This document shows, in pieces, positions 30,989-42,448 of a stretch of 64,000 bases of DNA. Both the position numbers and the translations under genes were made by a program. How positions within the stretch are numbered: position 1 is the first letter of the stretch; each line of letters begins with the position of its first letter. A model generated the notes under the pieces. That model saw nothing but the letters and a program-made list of their open reading frames with translations, did no database searches and was not told the DNA's origin. This DNA is from Diplosphaera chodatii (Eukaryota > Chlorophyta > Trebouxiophyceae > Prasiolales > Stichococcaceae), in the NCBI GenBank assembly GCA_032358165.1, contig JAALGY010000017.1, positions 1,736,001 through 1,800,000 of the forward strand, read 5' to 3'.

Positions 30989-32449
30989 GGCGGAGCTGGA
31001 GGCCGCCGGCGCGGACCTGGACCTGCCCACCCTGTGTGGTGTGCAGGCACCTGCCCTCTTCTATGCAGATGATCTGGACCTGGTGTCCACATCCGTACGC
31101 GGCCTGCAGGCGCAGCTCGACCTGCTGGAGTCGTACTGCAAACGCTTTGACATTGACATTGATTACATACTGGTGGTGGGCCATTTTGGCCTAGCCACAG
31201 GCTCTGGCGGAATAACCCAGAGCAACATGCACAACGAGTCGTGTCCGAAACCGTTCACTCCCCGCTGACAGAATGGGTCCACTCAATCCCGGTTGGATGT
31301 ACACCCCTCCAACTCTGCACAATGATCATGACAAACACGCAAAAAGGCTGCCAGTTGCCCGGCATCCTGCTGCATAAAGTCCGCCACTGAGGTGATGTCG
31401 CTGTCCTGAAACAGCTCAGAATGCTGCACCCTCTGATCTACTAGAGCAGGACACCCCCAGACCATGTGCGCCTCATCATCCACCACGCCGCAGCTACACC
31501 GCTGACACAGCCGCTCTGCCCGCGGCAGACGCTGCCACCTCCCTGTTTCCACCCCCAGCATGTGACTGCCCATCCGAAACTGTGCTAACCGCCGACGACC
31601 GGTCTTGGAGGCGACTGCCTGCAAGTAGCCGGCCAGCTGGTAGTTGTCACCGTTCACAGGGTTTAGGTTTACGCTGGCGCCTCACCGTCAACGTGAAGAA
31701 GACTAAGGTCGTGGTGTACGCAGCCCGGGCTGCGGCACCACCGGTTCTCACCTACATGCATGCTTCCATCGAAGTGCTGGACTCGTTTACATATTTGGGG
31801 GTTGACATCTCCAGTCGTAGTTCTTTTGCTGCCGCTAGCATCGGCAGAGCGGCCTCCGCCCAGCGCGCCGCACTTGCATTGCAGCATCGTTGCCATGACC
31901 TCAGCTTGCATGACACAGCACTGCAGCTGCACTTGTTCGATGCACTAGTACGTCCTGTTATGCTTTATGGTGTCGAAACATGGGGTCCTGGGGCGCTGTG
32001 CGGTAGTGGCGTGGACACTTGTGAGCTTGTCCATCGAAAGTTTCTTCGGTCTGTTCTTGGTGTGCGCACAGGCACTCCCAACGTGGCGGTGTTGGGGGAG
32101 CTTGGGCGATTCCCGGTGGCACACACGGCAACGCTGGCCATCTGCCGGTTCTGGAATCGGCTGGTCGCGATGCCGGACACACGCCTCACCAAGCAGGCAT
32201 TCCTGGAGAACTGTGCTCTGGCCACCCGGCCGGGGCGCAGCAAGACCAGCTCAGCATGCTGGGCTGCCCAGGTGTGCTCGTTCCTGCACTTCATGTCACC
32301 CATCGTTGACGGCGTGCCGCAGCGCATTGACACTTCGGTTGTCAGTGCACACCTGCAGCGCCGCACATTCGATGCTGTGAATGGCAGCGACTTGCGCAAA
32401 GTGCGTGAGTGGCTGGGAGTCAGGGGCCCTGTGAACGGTGACAACTACC
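30989..32449 (+). pseudogene. LINE-A ORF2 fragment A12, split by A13 and fused to S98
   Basis: Parts 30,989-31,146 and 31,671-32,449 join at ACGCT. It covers the RT YADD region to RGPVNGDNY and then runs into S98, exactly as the minus-strand copy at 10,994 does. Confidence 0.85.
31147..31670 (-). mobile_element. LINE-A copy A13 inserted in A12
   Basis: Antisense 5'-truncated copy (ORF2 from about VNGDNYQLAGYLQ to the stop, 3' UTR, tail). TSD ACGCT (31,142-31,146 and 31,671-31,675). Confidence 0.87.
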
Positions 32450-32944
32450 ATCTGCTGCACCCTGATCTAAGTGCTGCCCGCCGCCCGCCGCCGCCGCCAA
32501 CGCCAGCCCGCCGCCTTCACCACCACCCGCACCACCCTCAGCCTGCCACCTGCTGCACCCTGACCTGGGTGCTGCCCGCTGCCTGCTGCCGCCGCCAACA
32601 CCAGCCTGCCATCCTCACCACCACCCACACCACCCTCAGCCTGCCACCTGCTGCACCCTGACCTGGGTGCTGCCCGCTGCCTGCTGCCGCCGCCAACACC
32701 AGCCTGCCATCCTCACCACCACCCACACCACCCTCAGCCTGCCACCTGCTGCACCCTGACCTGGGTGCTACCCGCTGCCTGCCGCCGCCGCCAACACCAG
32801 CCTGCCATCCTCACCACCACCCACACCACCCACAGCCTGCCACCTGCTGCACCCTGGTCTGAGTGCCGCCCGCCGCCTGCCGCCGCCGCCAACACCAGCC
32901 TGCCATCCTCACCACCACCCACACCACCCACAGCCTGCCACCTG
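32450..32944. repeat. S98 satellite on the opposite strand
   Basis: TGCTGCACCC cores at 32,551, 32,649, 32,747 and 32,845, exactly 98 bp apart, in reverse orientation to the 9.3-11.0 kb array. Interrupted by LINE-D and resumes at 33,676-33,807. Confidence 0.9.
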
Positions 32945-33675
32945 TTTGTTTGTTTGTTTGTTTGTTTTTTACAAAGGGCGTCCAGACCAGAACCAAGCTC
33001 AAGAACGAGGCTCTGCGGCACAATGCGGCTTCTCACGTGTGAACATGAGGGCGGCTGAGTATGTCACCAAAACGTCATGTTCGAAATATGTCAATGGAGG
33101 ACACTGAAACCACAAGGGAATGCAGGGTCTATGAGACCAGCGCAAGGCAATAGTCCCGATGAGGAAGGCTACGTAATGGTCGTACAAGTGCGGGGACCTA
33201 GCGGCGGCGGCAGCAATGCCACGCACACGCGGCTGAGTCGCACCGCTGCAGGTCTATCATCCTAGAAATGTCCAAACGTCTGTCTGTCCACGTGCCACGG
33301 CACCCGCGGGTAAACCCAGAAAACCCCGCGCAGACATGCAGGGACCGGTTGCGTACAAGTACGCCGAGCTCTGGGCCCGCTGGGACCGGATACGCCGCGA
33401 GGCGCCCTGCATGCTGGTGAAAGCAACCAAACCCAAAGGGACTGAGGGCTGGCGCTGGCACACAACAGAGGGCTGGCGGCTGACGCCGCAGGCTGTCCGA
33501 TATGCACAACACCGGGCACAAGGGTCTTCTGAGGCAGGCGCTCCCATCCGCGCGGGCTCCGCGGGTGGCCGCTGCTAGGTGTTGTCATGCTACTAAGGTC
33601 TTGGTCTTGCTCTTGCTCTTGTTCTTGATCTTGGCCCAGTGCCGACTGGGCAGATGAGGTACGGGCGTATAGGTA
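32945..33675 (-). mobile_element. LINE-D 3' body, near-complete, inside S98
   Basis: Tail (TTTG)n at left, the ~640-bp body, and the linker ending GTACGGGCGTATAGGT. TSD CCACCTG (32,938-32,944 and 33,676-33,682). An antisense 80-codon frame (33,336-33,578) recurs in three copies but probably only reflects copy identity. Confidence 0.85.
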
Positions 33676-33807
33676 CCACCTGCTGCACCCTGGTCTGAGT
33701 GCCGCCCGCCGCCTGCCGCCGCCGCCAACACCAGCCTGCCATCCTCACCACCATCCCTGTGGGTGGTTTCCACACCACCCACAGCCTGCCACCTGCTGCA
33801 CCTTGAT
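33676..33807. repeat. S98 satellite remnant
   Basis: One unit and part of a second; an ~18-bp insertion (CCCTGTGGGTGGTTTCC) sits near 33,755. Confidence 0.75.
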
Positions 33808-34442
33808 CTTTTTTTTTTTTTTTTTTTTACAAAGGGCGTCCAGACCAGAACCAAGCTCAAGAACAAGGCTCTGCGGCACAATGCGGCTTCTCACGTGTGA
33901 ACGTGAGGGCGGCTGAGTATGTCATCAAAACGTCACGTTCGAAATATGTCGATGGAGGACACTGAAACCACAAGGGAATGCAGGGCCCATGAGACCAGCG
34001 AAAGGCAATAGTCCCGATGAGGAAGGCTACCTAATGGTCGTACAGGTGCGGGGACCTAGCGGCGGCGGCAGCAATGCCACGCACTCGCGGCGAAGTCGCA
34101 CCGCTGCGGGTCTATCACTCTAGAAATGTCGTAACGTCTGTCTGTCCACGTGCTACGGCACCCGCGGGTAAACCCAGAAAACCCCGCGCAGACATGCAGG
34201 GACCGGTTGCGTACAAGTACGCCGAGCTCTGGGCCCGCTGGGACCGGATACGCCGCGAGGCGCCCTGCATGCTGGTGAAAGCAACCAAACCCAAAGGGAC
34301 TGAGGGCTGGCGCTGGCAAACAACAGAGGGCTGGCGGCTGACGCCGCAAGCTGTCCGATATGCACAACACCGGGCACCAGGGTCTTCTGAGGCAGGTGCT
34401 CCCATCCGCGCGGGCTCCGCGGGTGGCCGCTGCTAGGTGTTG

Positions 34443-34671
34443 CATTGGACACCGTTCAGGGACCGGGTTCGATCCCTGGCGGTGGCGGAAGTTTCGGGTC
34501 TAGTTCCGTGTGGGACCAACCCACCCCACCCTATGCAAGTGGTTGCTTCGGCAATCTGCCCTCCATGGTTTGTGTATATAAGTCGTTGAAAAACGCAATA
34601 CACAAACAGCCTTCCGGTCAAAGGTCCTTTTCCATCGCTATTTGCACTTCCCTTACCGCTATCCATTCCAT
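34443..34671 (+). mobile_element. Element E insertion in the LINE-D body
   Basis: About 229 bp, with GGTTCGATCCC and TATATAAG in the same order as other copies. No convincing TSD: the target TGTTGCCATGCTAC appears simply opened. Confidence 0.72.
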
Positions 34672-34759
34672 TCCATGCTACTAAGGTCTTGGTCTTGCTC
34701 TTGCTCTTGTTCTTGATCTTGGCCCAGTGCCGACTGGGCAGATGAGGTACGGGCGTATA

Positions 34760-35312
34760 GGTGAGGGTGAGCGGCGGTGGGAGTCCAGGATGGGACCGAA
34801 AGTGAAGGTGAAGGCGGCGGCGGGTGCTGACAGGTGGAGTGTGCGGGTGTAGGTGAAGGTGAGTGGCGGTGGGAGTCCAAGACGGGACCGAAGGTGAAGG
34901 TGAGGGCCACGGCGGGTGCTGGCAGGTGAGGTGTGAGGGTGTAGATGAAGGTGAGTGGCGGTGGGGGTCCAGAATGGGACTGGAGGTGAAGGTGAAGGCG
35001 GCGGCGGGTGCTGACAGGTGGAGTGTGAGGGTGTAGGTGAAGGTGAGCGGCGGTGGGAGTCCAGAATGGCACCAAAAGTAAAGGTGAAGGCGACGGCGGG
35101 TGCTGACAGGTGAGGTGTAAGGGTGTAGGTGAGGGTGAGTGGCGGTGGGAGTCCAGGATGGGACCGAAGGTGAAGGTGAAGGCGACGGGGGGTGCTGGCA
35201 GGTGAGGTGTGAGGGTGTAGGTGGCGGTGAGCGGCGGTGGGAGTCCAGGATGGGACCGAAAGTGAAGGTGAAGATGACGGCGGGTGCTGGCAGGTGAGGT
35301 GTGAGGGTGTAG
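34760..35312. repeat. S92 minisatellite array in the LINE-C/D 3' UTR
   Basis: GGGACC cores at 34,792 and 34,884 show the 92-bp period. Units alternate variants such as GACAGGTGGAGTGTG and GGCAGGTGAGGTGTG. Other blocks: 12,679-13,285, 26,582-27,115, 30,361-30,440, 41,011-41,551, 42,078-42,400 and 53,290-53,380. Confidence 0.88.
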
Positions 35313-35449
35313 GCGATGTGCGTCGGCGTGAGTGTGGGCATTTACCGTAGTCGTGCGAAACAGTGCTTCAGATGAAGTGGAGGCGCGGTGGGGAGGCAGC
35401 CGTTGGGGGTGGTTGCTGCGATGTTTGCGGCGGGGGTCCAGGGCGGGAC

Positions 35450-37563
35450 TCAGGCTCGCTGGGGCTGAGGTTGGCGCTGAGGCTGTGGATGTGAGTGTGG
35501 CTGTGGCTGTGGACGTATTGCTGGCAGCGGCACTGGGTGAGAGGCCGTCCAGCGGACGACAAGGTCTCGGCCGTTCATGCTGCAGAGGCCGCTCGCGATC
35601 CAGATCCTTTTGAAGTCAGTCATGGGGTTGTTGTCGTCGTCAATCTGTTGGCCTCGCTGAGCTCCAGTCATGTGCGCGTCGCACTGCTGTGCTAGCTCCG
35701 TGGGGGACGTGTAGGCGGCAGTGAACTCGGTGCGCATCGACTGGACGGCGGAGTGGAGGGTGGCGGCGGCGACAGACGTAGATGAGGGTGTGGGGCCACC
35801 ATGGTGGACAGCACAGTGGGCGTCCCAGGCCTTCTGTAGGTAGGTGACCCGAAGCCGGGTCCACAGCTCAAGGTCCAGGCGGCCAGGGTGCCAGGCAGTG
35901 GGGTCGCCGGCGATGATGACGTCAGGAGTGGTTGGGGGTGTGTGGCCGCCGTCGATGGCAGCCCACAAGTCGCAGAGCCACTGGAGGGTAGGGCGTGTGA
36001 GCGGGCAGTGGAGGAGGACGTGGGTGGTGTTGGCGACGGTGGTGGGCTGCAGGGTGGCGGGGTTGTTGACGAGCGGGGTACGGCAAGCCGGCCAGCGGCA
36101 GCAGGCCCTCTGCATGGGGGTGTCACCTGACATGTCGACAGCGGCGTGCTTATAGCGGCAGTAGGTGAGGAAGGATGGTGTTCGAGGTTGGCAGTGAAGG
36201 GCTCGCCAGGCGACGGCGACATCGGCCTTGCGGATGTTGGTGCCGCAGAGCTGTTCCCAACAGCGGCGGTACTTGGAGGCGACGGCAGGGGTGGTGTTGT
36301 CCTGAGGAGGATGGCGTTGTTGGTGGGGCCGGCGAGCGTGTGCTTGGGGCCGCTGCTGTGGGTCGCGGGCCCGTGTCGCCATAGCGTGCACGCTTGGTTG
36401 GGGCCCTGTGATGGCGATGAAGCATGGGAGACGGTGTGGAGCTGCTGTTGGCGAGGGCGAGTCAGGGCGTGGGGAACTTGTCGTGGGCTGGTCGGCAGGG
36501 GGTGGGGAGTCCGGCTGAGTCGGCTGAGTGGGCGTCGGAGAAGTGGAGTGGGGTGCAGCAGCTGCTGTTATCGCCAGTGGTGCCTGCGGGGAGGTGCGTG
36601 TAACCCAGGCTGGGTGGTCGATGTGGTCCCGCTGAGCCGTGCGGTGCTGCTGGGCCTCGGTGATGACGGCATGCTCGGCGGCCTCAACGTGGGCGTAGCC
36701 TGGGGCGAACCAGCGAGGGATTGCTGTGGGCTGCGTGGTGGCCAAGGTGATGCGGCCTTGCTGGAGAAGCTCCGACTCCAGGAGGTGCGCCGTTCCAAGG
36801 GAGACCTCGTACTCCATGAGGTTGCGGTCTTCTTCGCCGTAGCCGTAGATGTCCGGGACGATGGTCAGATCGGCGAGCTCGGCAAGGAAGTAGGGGCGAT
36901 CCATCTTCTTGTGAGCGGGCACGTCACCATCGCTCCCGTTGGCCGATGGCGCCGTGTCAGCGATGGTGCAGCGTGTGGGAGGTGACCACATGACGAGATG
37001 GCAGGGTCTCCAGGGGGGCTGGGCGTCGAGGAGTGAGGCAGCGTCGTCATGAGCAGCGAGGCTGTGGTCGAGGCGCACGCGGTAGAGTCGACCACCGCCC
37101 TGGCGGCGCACGAAGCGGTGGGCAGAGTCAACCTTCCACTGCTCCGAGACGTCGACAGACGGAGGAGGCCCTGTGCCTGGCGCATCACACGGGTGCGGGG
37201 GCGGCGGGTGGTATGGCGGGAGCCAGACACCAGCCGCACGCAGGCACACTTCCCACGCTGGGGGTTGTGGTGGCCGTGGCGCATGGTGTGGGGCAAGGGC
37301 CAAGGCTGTGGTGGAGGGCGTGACGTCAGGCTGCTGAAGTGGGGTAGGCGGCAGAGGCGGGGGTGGCGGCAGAGGTGGGGGTGGCGGAAGCACTTGGCTT
37401 GGTGGGGAGGCGTGTGTACGAGGCGGACTGCGGTTGCGATGTCGGCTGCGGGTGGCAGCGGCGGTGGTGATGGCAGTGCTGGGTGCGCTGGAGGAGGTCG
37501 TTGAGTGACCGGCTGTGGTGGTTGGTGGCGGAGGGTCGGGCCTGGCAGCCGCCTGGGATGCCA
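35450..37563 (-). pseudogene. LINE-C/D ORF, C-terminal ~700 codons
   Basis: Pro/Ala-rich N-terminal stretch (LPPPPPLPPPPPLPPTPL), then a region with CCRWPACRTPLVN ... THVLLHCPLTRP, a C..C..H..C pattern like the zinc knuckle after LINE RT domains. Next come LDLELWTRLRVTYLQKAWD and TDFKRIWIASGLCSMNG. No RT motif is present in the visible part. A 4-bp insertion near 35,455 relative to C1 and C3 shifts the end of the frame. Confidence 0.65.
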
Positions 37564-38127
37564 TTGACATTGACATTGATTACATACTGGTGGTGGGCCA
37601 TTTTGGCCTAGCCACAGGCTCTGGCGGAATAACCCAGAGCAACATGCACAACGAGTCGTGTCCGAAACCGTTCACTCCCCGCTGACAGAATGGGTCCACT
37701 CAATCCCGGTTGGATGTACACCCCTCCAACTCTGCACAATGATCATGACAAACCCGCAAAAAGGCTGCCAGTTGCCCGGCATCCTGCTGCATAAAGTCCG
37801 CCACTGAGGTGATGTCGCTGTCCTGAAACAGCTCAGAATGCTGCACCCTCTGATCTACTAGAGCTGGACACCCCCAGACCATGTGCGCCTCATCATCCAC
37901 CACGCCGCAGCTACACCGCTGACACAGCCGCTCTGCCCGCGGCAGACGCTGCCACCTCCCTGTCTCCACCCCCAGCATGTGACTGCCCATCCGAAACTGT
38001 GCTAACCGCCGACGACCGGTCTTGGAGGCGACTGCCTGCAAGTAGCCGGCCAGCTGGTAGTTGTCACCGTTCACAGGGCCCCTGACTCCCAGCCACTCAC
38101 GCACTTTGCGCAAGTCGCTGCCATTCA
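37564..38127 (-). mobile_element. LINE-A copy A14, 5' truncated
   Basis: Antisense ORF2 C-terminus (from MNGSDLRKVREW), 3' UTR and tail, at the 5' edge of LINE-C/D. Confidence 0.87.
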
Positions 38128-41010
38128 TTTGACATTGACATTGATTACATACTGGTGGTGGGCCATTTTGGCCTAGCCACAGGCTCTGGCGGAATAACCC
38201 AGAGCAACATGCACAACGAGTCGTGTCCGAAACCGTTCACTCCCCGCTGACAGAATGGGTCCACTCAATCCCGGTTGGATGTACACCCCTCCAACTCTGC
38301 ACAATGATCATGACAAACCCGCAAAAAGGCTGCCAGTTGCCCGGCATCCTGCTGCATAAAGTCCGCCACTGAGGTGATGTCGCTGTCCTGAAACAGCTCA
38401 GAATGCTGCACCCTCTGATCTACTAGAGCAGGACACCCCCAGACCATGTGCGCCTCATCATCCACCACGCCGCAGCTACACCGCTGACACAGCCGCTCTG
38501 CCCGCGGCAGACGCTGCCACCTCCCTGTTTCCACCCCCAGCATGTGACTGCCCATCCGAAACTGTGCTAACCGCCGACGACCGGTCTTGGAGGCGACTGC
38601 CTGCAAGTAGCCGGCCAGCTGGTAGTTGTCACCGTTCACAGGGCCCCTGACTCCCAGCCACTCACGCACTTTGCGCAGGTCGCTGCCATTCACAGCATCG
38701 AATGTGCGGCGCTGCAGGTGTGCACTGACAACCGAAGTGTCAATGCGCTGCGGCACGCCGTCAACGATGGGTGACATGAAGTGCAGGAACGAGCACACCT
38801 GGGCAGCCCAGCATGCTGAGCTGGTCTTGCTGCGCCCCGGCCGGGTGGCCAGAGCACAGTTCTCCAGGAATGCCTGCTTGGTGAGGCGTGTGTCCGGCAT
38901 TGCGACCAGCCGGTTCCAGAACCGGCAGATGGCCAGCGTTGCCGTGTGTGCCACCGGGAATCGCCCAAGCTCCCCCAACACCGCCACGTTGGGAGTGCCT
39001 GTACGCACTCCAAGGACAGACCGAAGAAACTTCCGATGGACAAGCTCACAAGTGTCCATGCCACTACCGCACAACGCCCCCGGTCCCCATGTTTCGACAC
39101 CATAAAGCATAACAGGACGTACTAGTGCATCGAACAAGTGTAGCTGCAGTGCTGGGTCATGCAAGCTCAGGTCATGGCAACGATGCTGCAATGCAAGTGC
39201 GGCGCGCTGGGCGGAGGCCGCTCTGCCGATGCTAGCGGCAGCAAAAGAACTACGACTGGAAATGTCAACCCCCAAATATGTAAACGAGTCCAGCATTTCC
39301 ATGGGAGCATGCATGTAGGTGAGAACCGGTGGTGCAGCAGCCTGGGCTCCGTACACCACGACCTTAGTCTTCTTCACGTTGACGGTGAGGCGCCACCGCT
39401 TGCAGTACGACTCCAGCAGGTCGAGCTGCGCCTGCAGGCCGCGTACGGATGTGGACACCAGGTCCAGATCATCTGCATAGAAGAGGGCAGGTGCCTGCAC
39501 ACCACACAGGGTGGGCAGGTCCAGGTCCGCGCCGGCAGCCTCCAGCTCCGCTTGGAAATCGTCAATGTAAATCCCGAAAAGGGTTGGAGATAGTGGACAT
39601 CCCTGCTTAACCCCCAGAGTGCTCTGAAATGTGTCGGACATTCCCCCCTCAAACTGCAGTGCCATGGGCACATCAGCATACAGTGCCTGCACGCCCCTCA
39701 GAAACTCCCCATGCACCCCAATCCGCTGCAGCTTCTCCCAAAGCAAATCACGAGGTACAGTGTCGTATGCTTTCTTGAAATCGACAAAGCAAGAGTATAG
39801 AGGCTGCTTATCTGCCTTGGCCTTCTCAATGAGGGTGCGAACGACGAAGGTCTGATCGGTGGTGCGGTGGTCCTTGCGGAAGCCCGCTTGTCCGCGTGCG
39901 CGCAGCTGGTGCTGCTCGGTCCACCTCATAAGCTTTTCGTTAAGCATGCAAGCATACAGCTTTGCCAATAAAGAGCCAACAGCAATGCCACGGTAATTAC
40001 CCGGATCGGATGTGTCGCCCCCCTTGTGAATCGGCGTGATGCCGCACAGAGCCCAGCCCCTTGGCAACGCTGCCACCCTTTGACAAGCGTTAAAAACAGA
40101 TGCAAGACAAGGTGCAAGCTGCGCCGCTGCAACAGATAAAGCATCCAATTTGAGCAGGCCCACCGTTGCTTTGCCTCCGCGCAGGGCTCCTATAGCCTGT
40201 TGCACGGCGCCGGCTGTGAAGGGCGAGTTGAGCTCGCTCCCGTCGGCAAAAGGTGGCGCAGCACCACTACCCGAGGTACCTGCAGTGCTTGATGAAACTG
40301 TGGGGGCATCCAGCAGTTTCCGGAAGGAGTCAAGCATCACATCATCTGCTATGGGACACGCCCGCTTCTTAGCAGGTTTGAACTTTTGCCAGAACTTTTT
40401 GGAGTTGGTTGATCGAGCCAGTTCAGTGAGGGCAAGAGCCTGACTGCGGGTCCACTGGCGCTGTGTGCGGCGTAGCAGGTGCTGGTACTGCTGGCGGAGC
40501 GCGCGAGCAGCCGGTGACTGCGGGTCGCGCCGTGCGGCTTGCCGCGCTGCGCGGCGTCCGCGGGCCAGGTTAGCATCCCACCAGCGAGGCACAGCGTTGC
40601 GGTCCCGCCGCCGCCCCTTGGCGGCCGGCGCCGTTGCAGCCACCTCAGCCTGCGTGGTCTCAATGAGCTGATCGAACTGCATGCCCACAGCATGCATGTC
40701 ATCGGGTACCTGGGCGGCATCTGCTGCCGCTGCAATGTCGACCAGTTGGGCTGCCGCATCAGGCTGCTGCAGGCGCTGCTGCCACACTTCCAGCTGCGCT
40801 GCGCCGAGGCGCAGGGGCTGCTGGGTCGTGGGCTGCTGCGGTTGCTGCTGCTGATGGCGGCGGCGCTGGCGACGTGGGAGCGGCTGCTGAGCGGCGGCGG
40901 TCCTCTTGATGAGCAGATGCAAGGCTGCATAGTCCGACTCAGGAGCGGGGAGTACTGTTAGGGAATGAATCAAAGGGAATGCATCAGCACTTGCAAGCAC
41001 ATAGTCAATC
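38128..41010 (-). mobile_element. LINE-A copy A15, 5' truncated within the endonuclease
   Basis: Tail directly abuts the 5' end of A14. It includes the ORF2 from IDYVLASADAF to the stop at 38,265, then 3' UTR. At 41,010 it joins S92. Confidence 0.88.
38265..41010 (-). pseudogene. LINE-A ORF2 fragment: end of endonuclease, RT, knuckle (A15)
   Basis: Open for about 915 codons with SDYAAL (endonuclease end; other copies have SDHAAL, so the catalytic His is changed to Tyr), FVDFKKAYD, GVKQGCPLSP, FYADDLDL and the CCHC knuckle. The endonuclease N-terminus is missing, so the copy cannot be autonomous. The frame stays open into the neighbouring S92. Confidence 0.85.
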
Positions 41011-41551
41011 GTGGCGGTGGGAGTCCAGGATGGGACTGAAGGTGAAGGGTGAAGGCGACGGCGGGTGATGGCAGGTGAGGTGTGAGGGTGTAGGTGACGG
41101 TGAGTGGTGGTGGGAGTCCAGGATGGGACCGAGAGTGAAGGTGAAGGCGACGGCGGGTGCTGGCAGGTGAGGTGTGAGGGTGTAGGTGAAGGTGAGTGGC
41201 GGTGGGAGTCCAGGATGGGACCGAAGGTGAAGGTGAAGGCGACGGCAGGTGCTGGCAGGTGGGGTGTGAGGGTGTAGGTGAAGGTGAGTGGCGGCGGGAG
41301 TCCAGGATGGAACCGAAGGCGAAGGTGAACGCGGCGGCGGGTGCTGGCAGGCGAGGTGTGGAGGGTGTAGGCGAAGGTGAGCGGCGGTGGGAGTCCAGGA
41401 TGGGACTGAATGTGAAGGTGAAGGTGACGGCGGGTGCTGGCAGGTGAGGTGTGAGGGTGTAGGTGGGGGTGAGTGGTGATAGGAGCCCAGAATGGGATTG
41501 AAGGTGAACGTAAAGGCGGCGGCGGGTGCTGGCAGGCGAGGTGTGAGGGTG
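41011..41551. repeat. S92 minisatellite, part of LINE-C/D copy C3
   Basis: About six units. Interrupted by LINE-A copy A16 and resumed at 42,078, so both blocks belong to one array lying 3' of the C3 ORF. Confidence 0.85.
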
Positions 41552-42077
41552 ACATTGACATTTTGACATTGATTACATACTGGTGGTGGGCCATTTTGGC
41601 CTAGCCACAGGCTCTGGCGGAATAACCCAGAGCAACATGCACAACGAGTCGTGTCCGAAACCGTTCACTCCCCGCTGACAGAATGGGTCCACTCAATCCC
41701 GGTTGGATGTACACCCCTCCAACTCTGCACAATGATCATGACAAACACGCAAAAAGGCTGCCAGTTGCCCGGCATCCTGCTGCATAAAGTCCGCCACTGA
41801 GGTGATGTCGCTGTCCTGAAACAGCTCAGAATGCTGCACCCTCTGATCTACTAGAGCAGGACACCCCCAGACCATGTGCGCCTCATCATCCACCACGCCG
41901 CAGCTACACCGCTGACACAGCCGCTCTGCCCGCGGCAGACGCTGCCACCTCCCTGTTTCCACCCCCAGCATGTGACTGCCCATCCGAAACTGTGCTAACC
42001 GCCGACGACCGGTCTTGGAGGCGACTGCCTGCAAGTAGCCGGCCAGCTGGTAGTTGTCACCGTTCACAGGGCCCCAG
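41552..42077 (-). mobile_element. LINE-A copy A16 inside S92
   Basis: Antisense 5'-truncated copy with TSD GAGGGTG (41,545-41,551 and 42,078-42,084). Confidence 0.87.
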
Positions 42078-42448
42078 GAGGGTGTAGGTGACGGTGAGCG
42101 GTGGTGGGAGTCCAGGATGGGACTGAAGGTGAAGGCGACGGCGGGTGCTGGTAGGTGAGGTGTGAGGATGTAGGCGAAGGGTGCTGACAGGTGAGGTGTG
42201 AGGGTGTAGGTGAGGGGGAGTGGCGGTGGGAGTCCAGGATGGGACCGAAGGTGAAGGTGAAGGCGACGGCGGGTGCTGGCAGGTGAGGTGTGAGGGTGTA
42301 GGTGGCGGTGAGCGGCGGTGGGAGTCCAGGATGGGACCGAAAGTGAAGGTGAAGATGACGGCGGGTGCTGGCAGGTGAGGTGTGAGGGTGTAGGCGATGT
42401 GCGTCGGCGTGAGTGTGGGCATTTACCGTAGTCGTGCGAGACAGTGCT

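Larger units (their letters stand above)
33808..37563 (-). mobile_element. LINE-C/D copy: C ORF, S92 array, D body, poly(A) tail
   Basis: The clearest LINE-C/D copy. Reading minus: C ORF (37,563-35,450), short 3' UTR, six or more S92 units (35,312-34,760), linker, D body (interrupted by element E at 34,443-34,671) and a poly(A)-type tail (T run 33,809-33,828). It shows that C, S92 and D belong to one element. The 5' end is lost at the junction with LINE-A copy A14. Confidence 0.8.

Noticed and set aside
33336..33578. 80-120 codon antisense ORF in the LINE-D body (MQGPVAYKYAELWARWDRIR), present in three copies
   Set aside because: The copies are near-identical DNA, so an open frame in all is not evidence of selection, and the frame is antisense to the element. 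Kept only as a remark.
38265..41594. A 1,109-codon ORF running from LINE-A through S92 to a second LINE-A tail
   Set aside because: The first ~190 codons are translated S92 repeat and antisense LINE-A tail (ending in the recurrent TYWWWAILA pattern); only the LINE-A ORF2 part is real.
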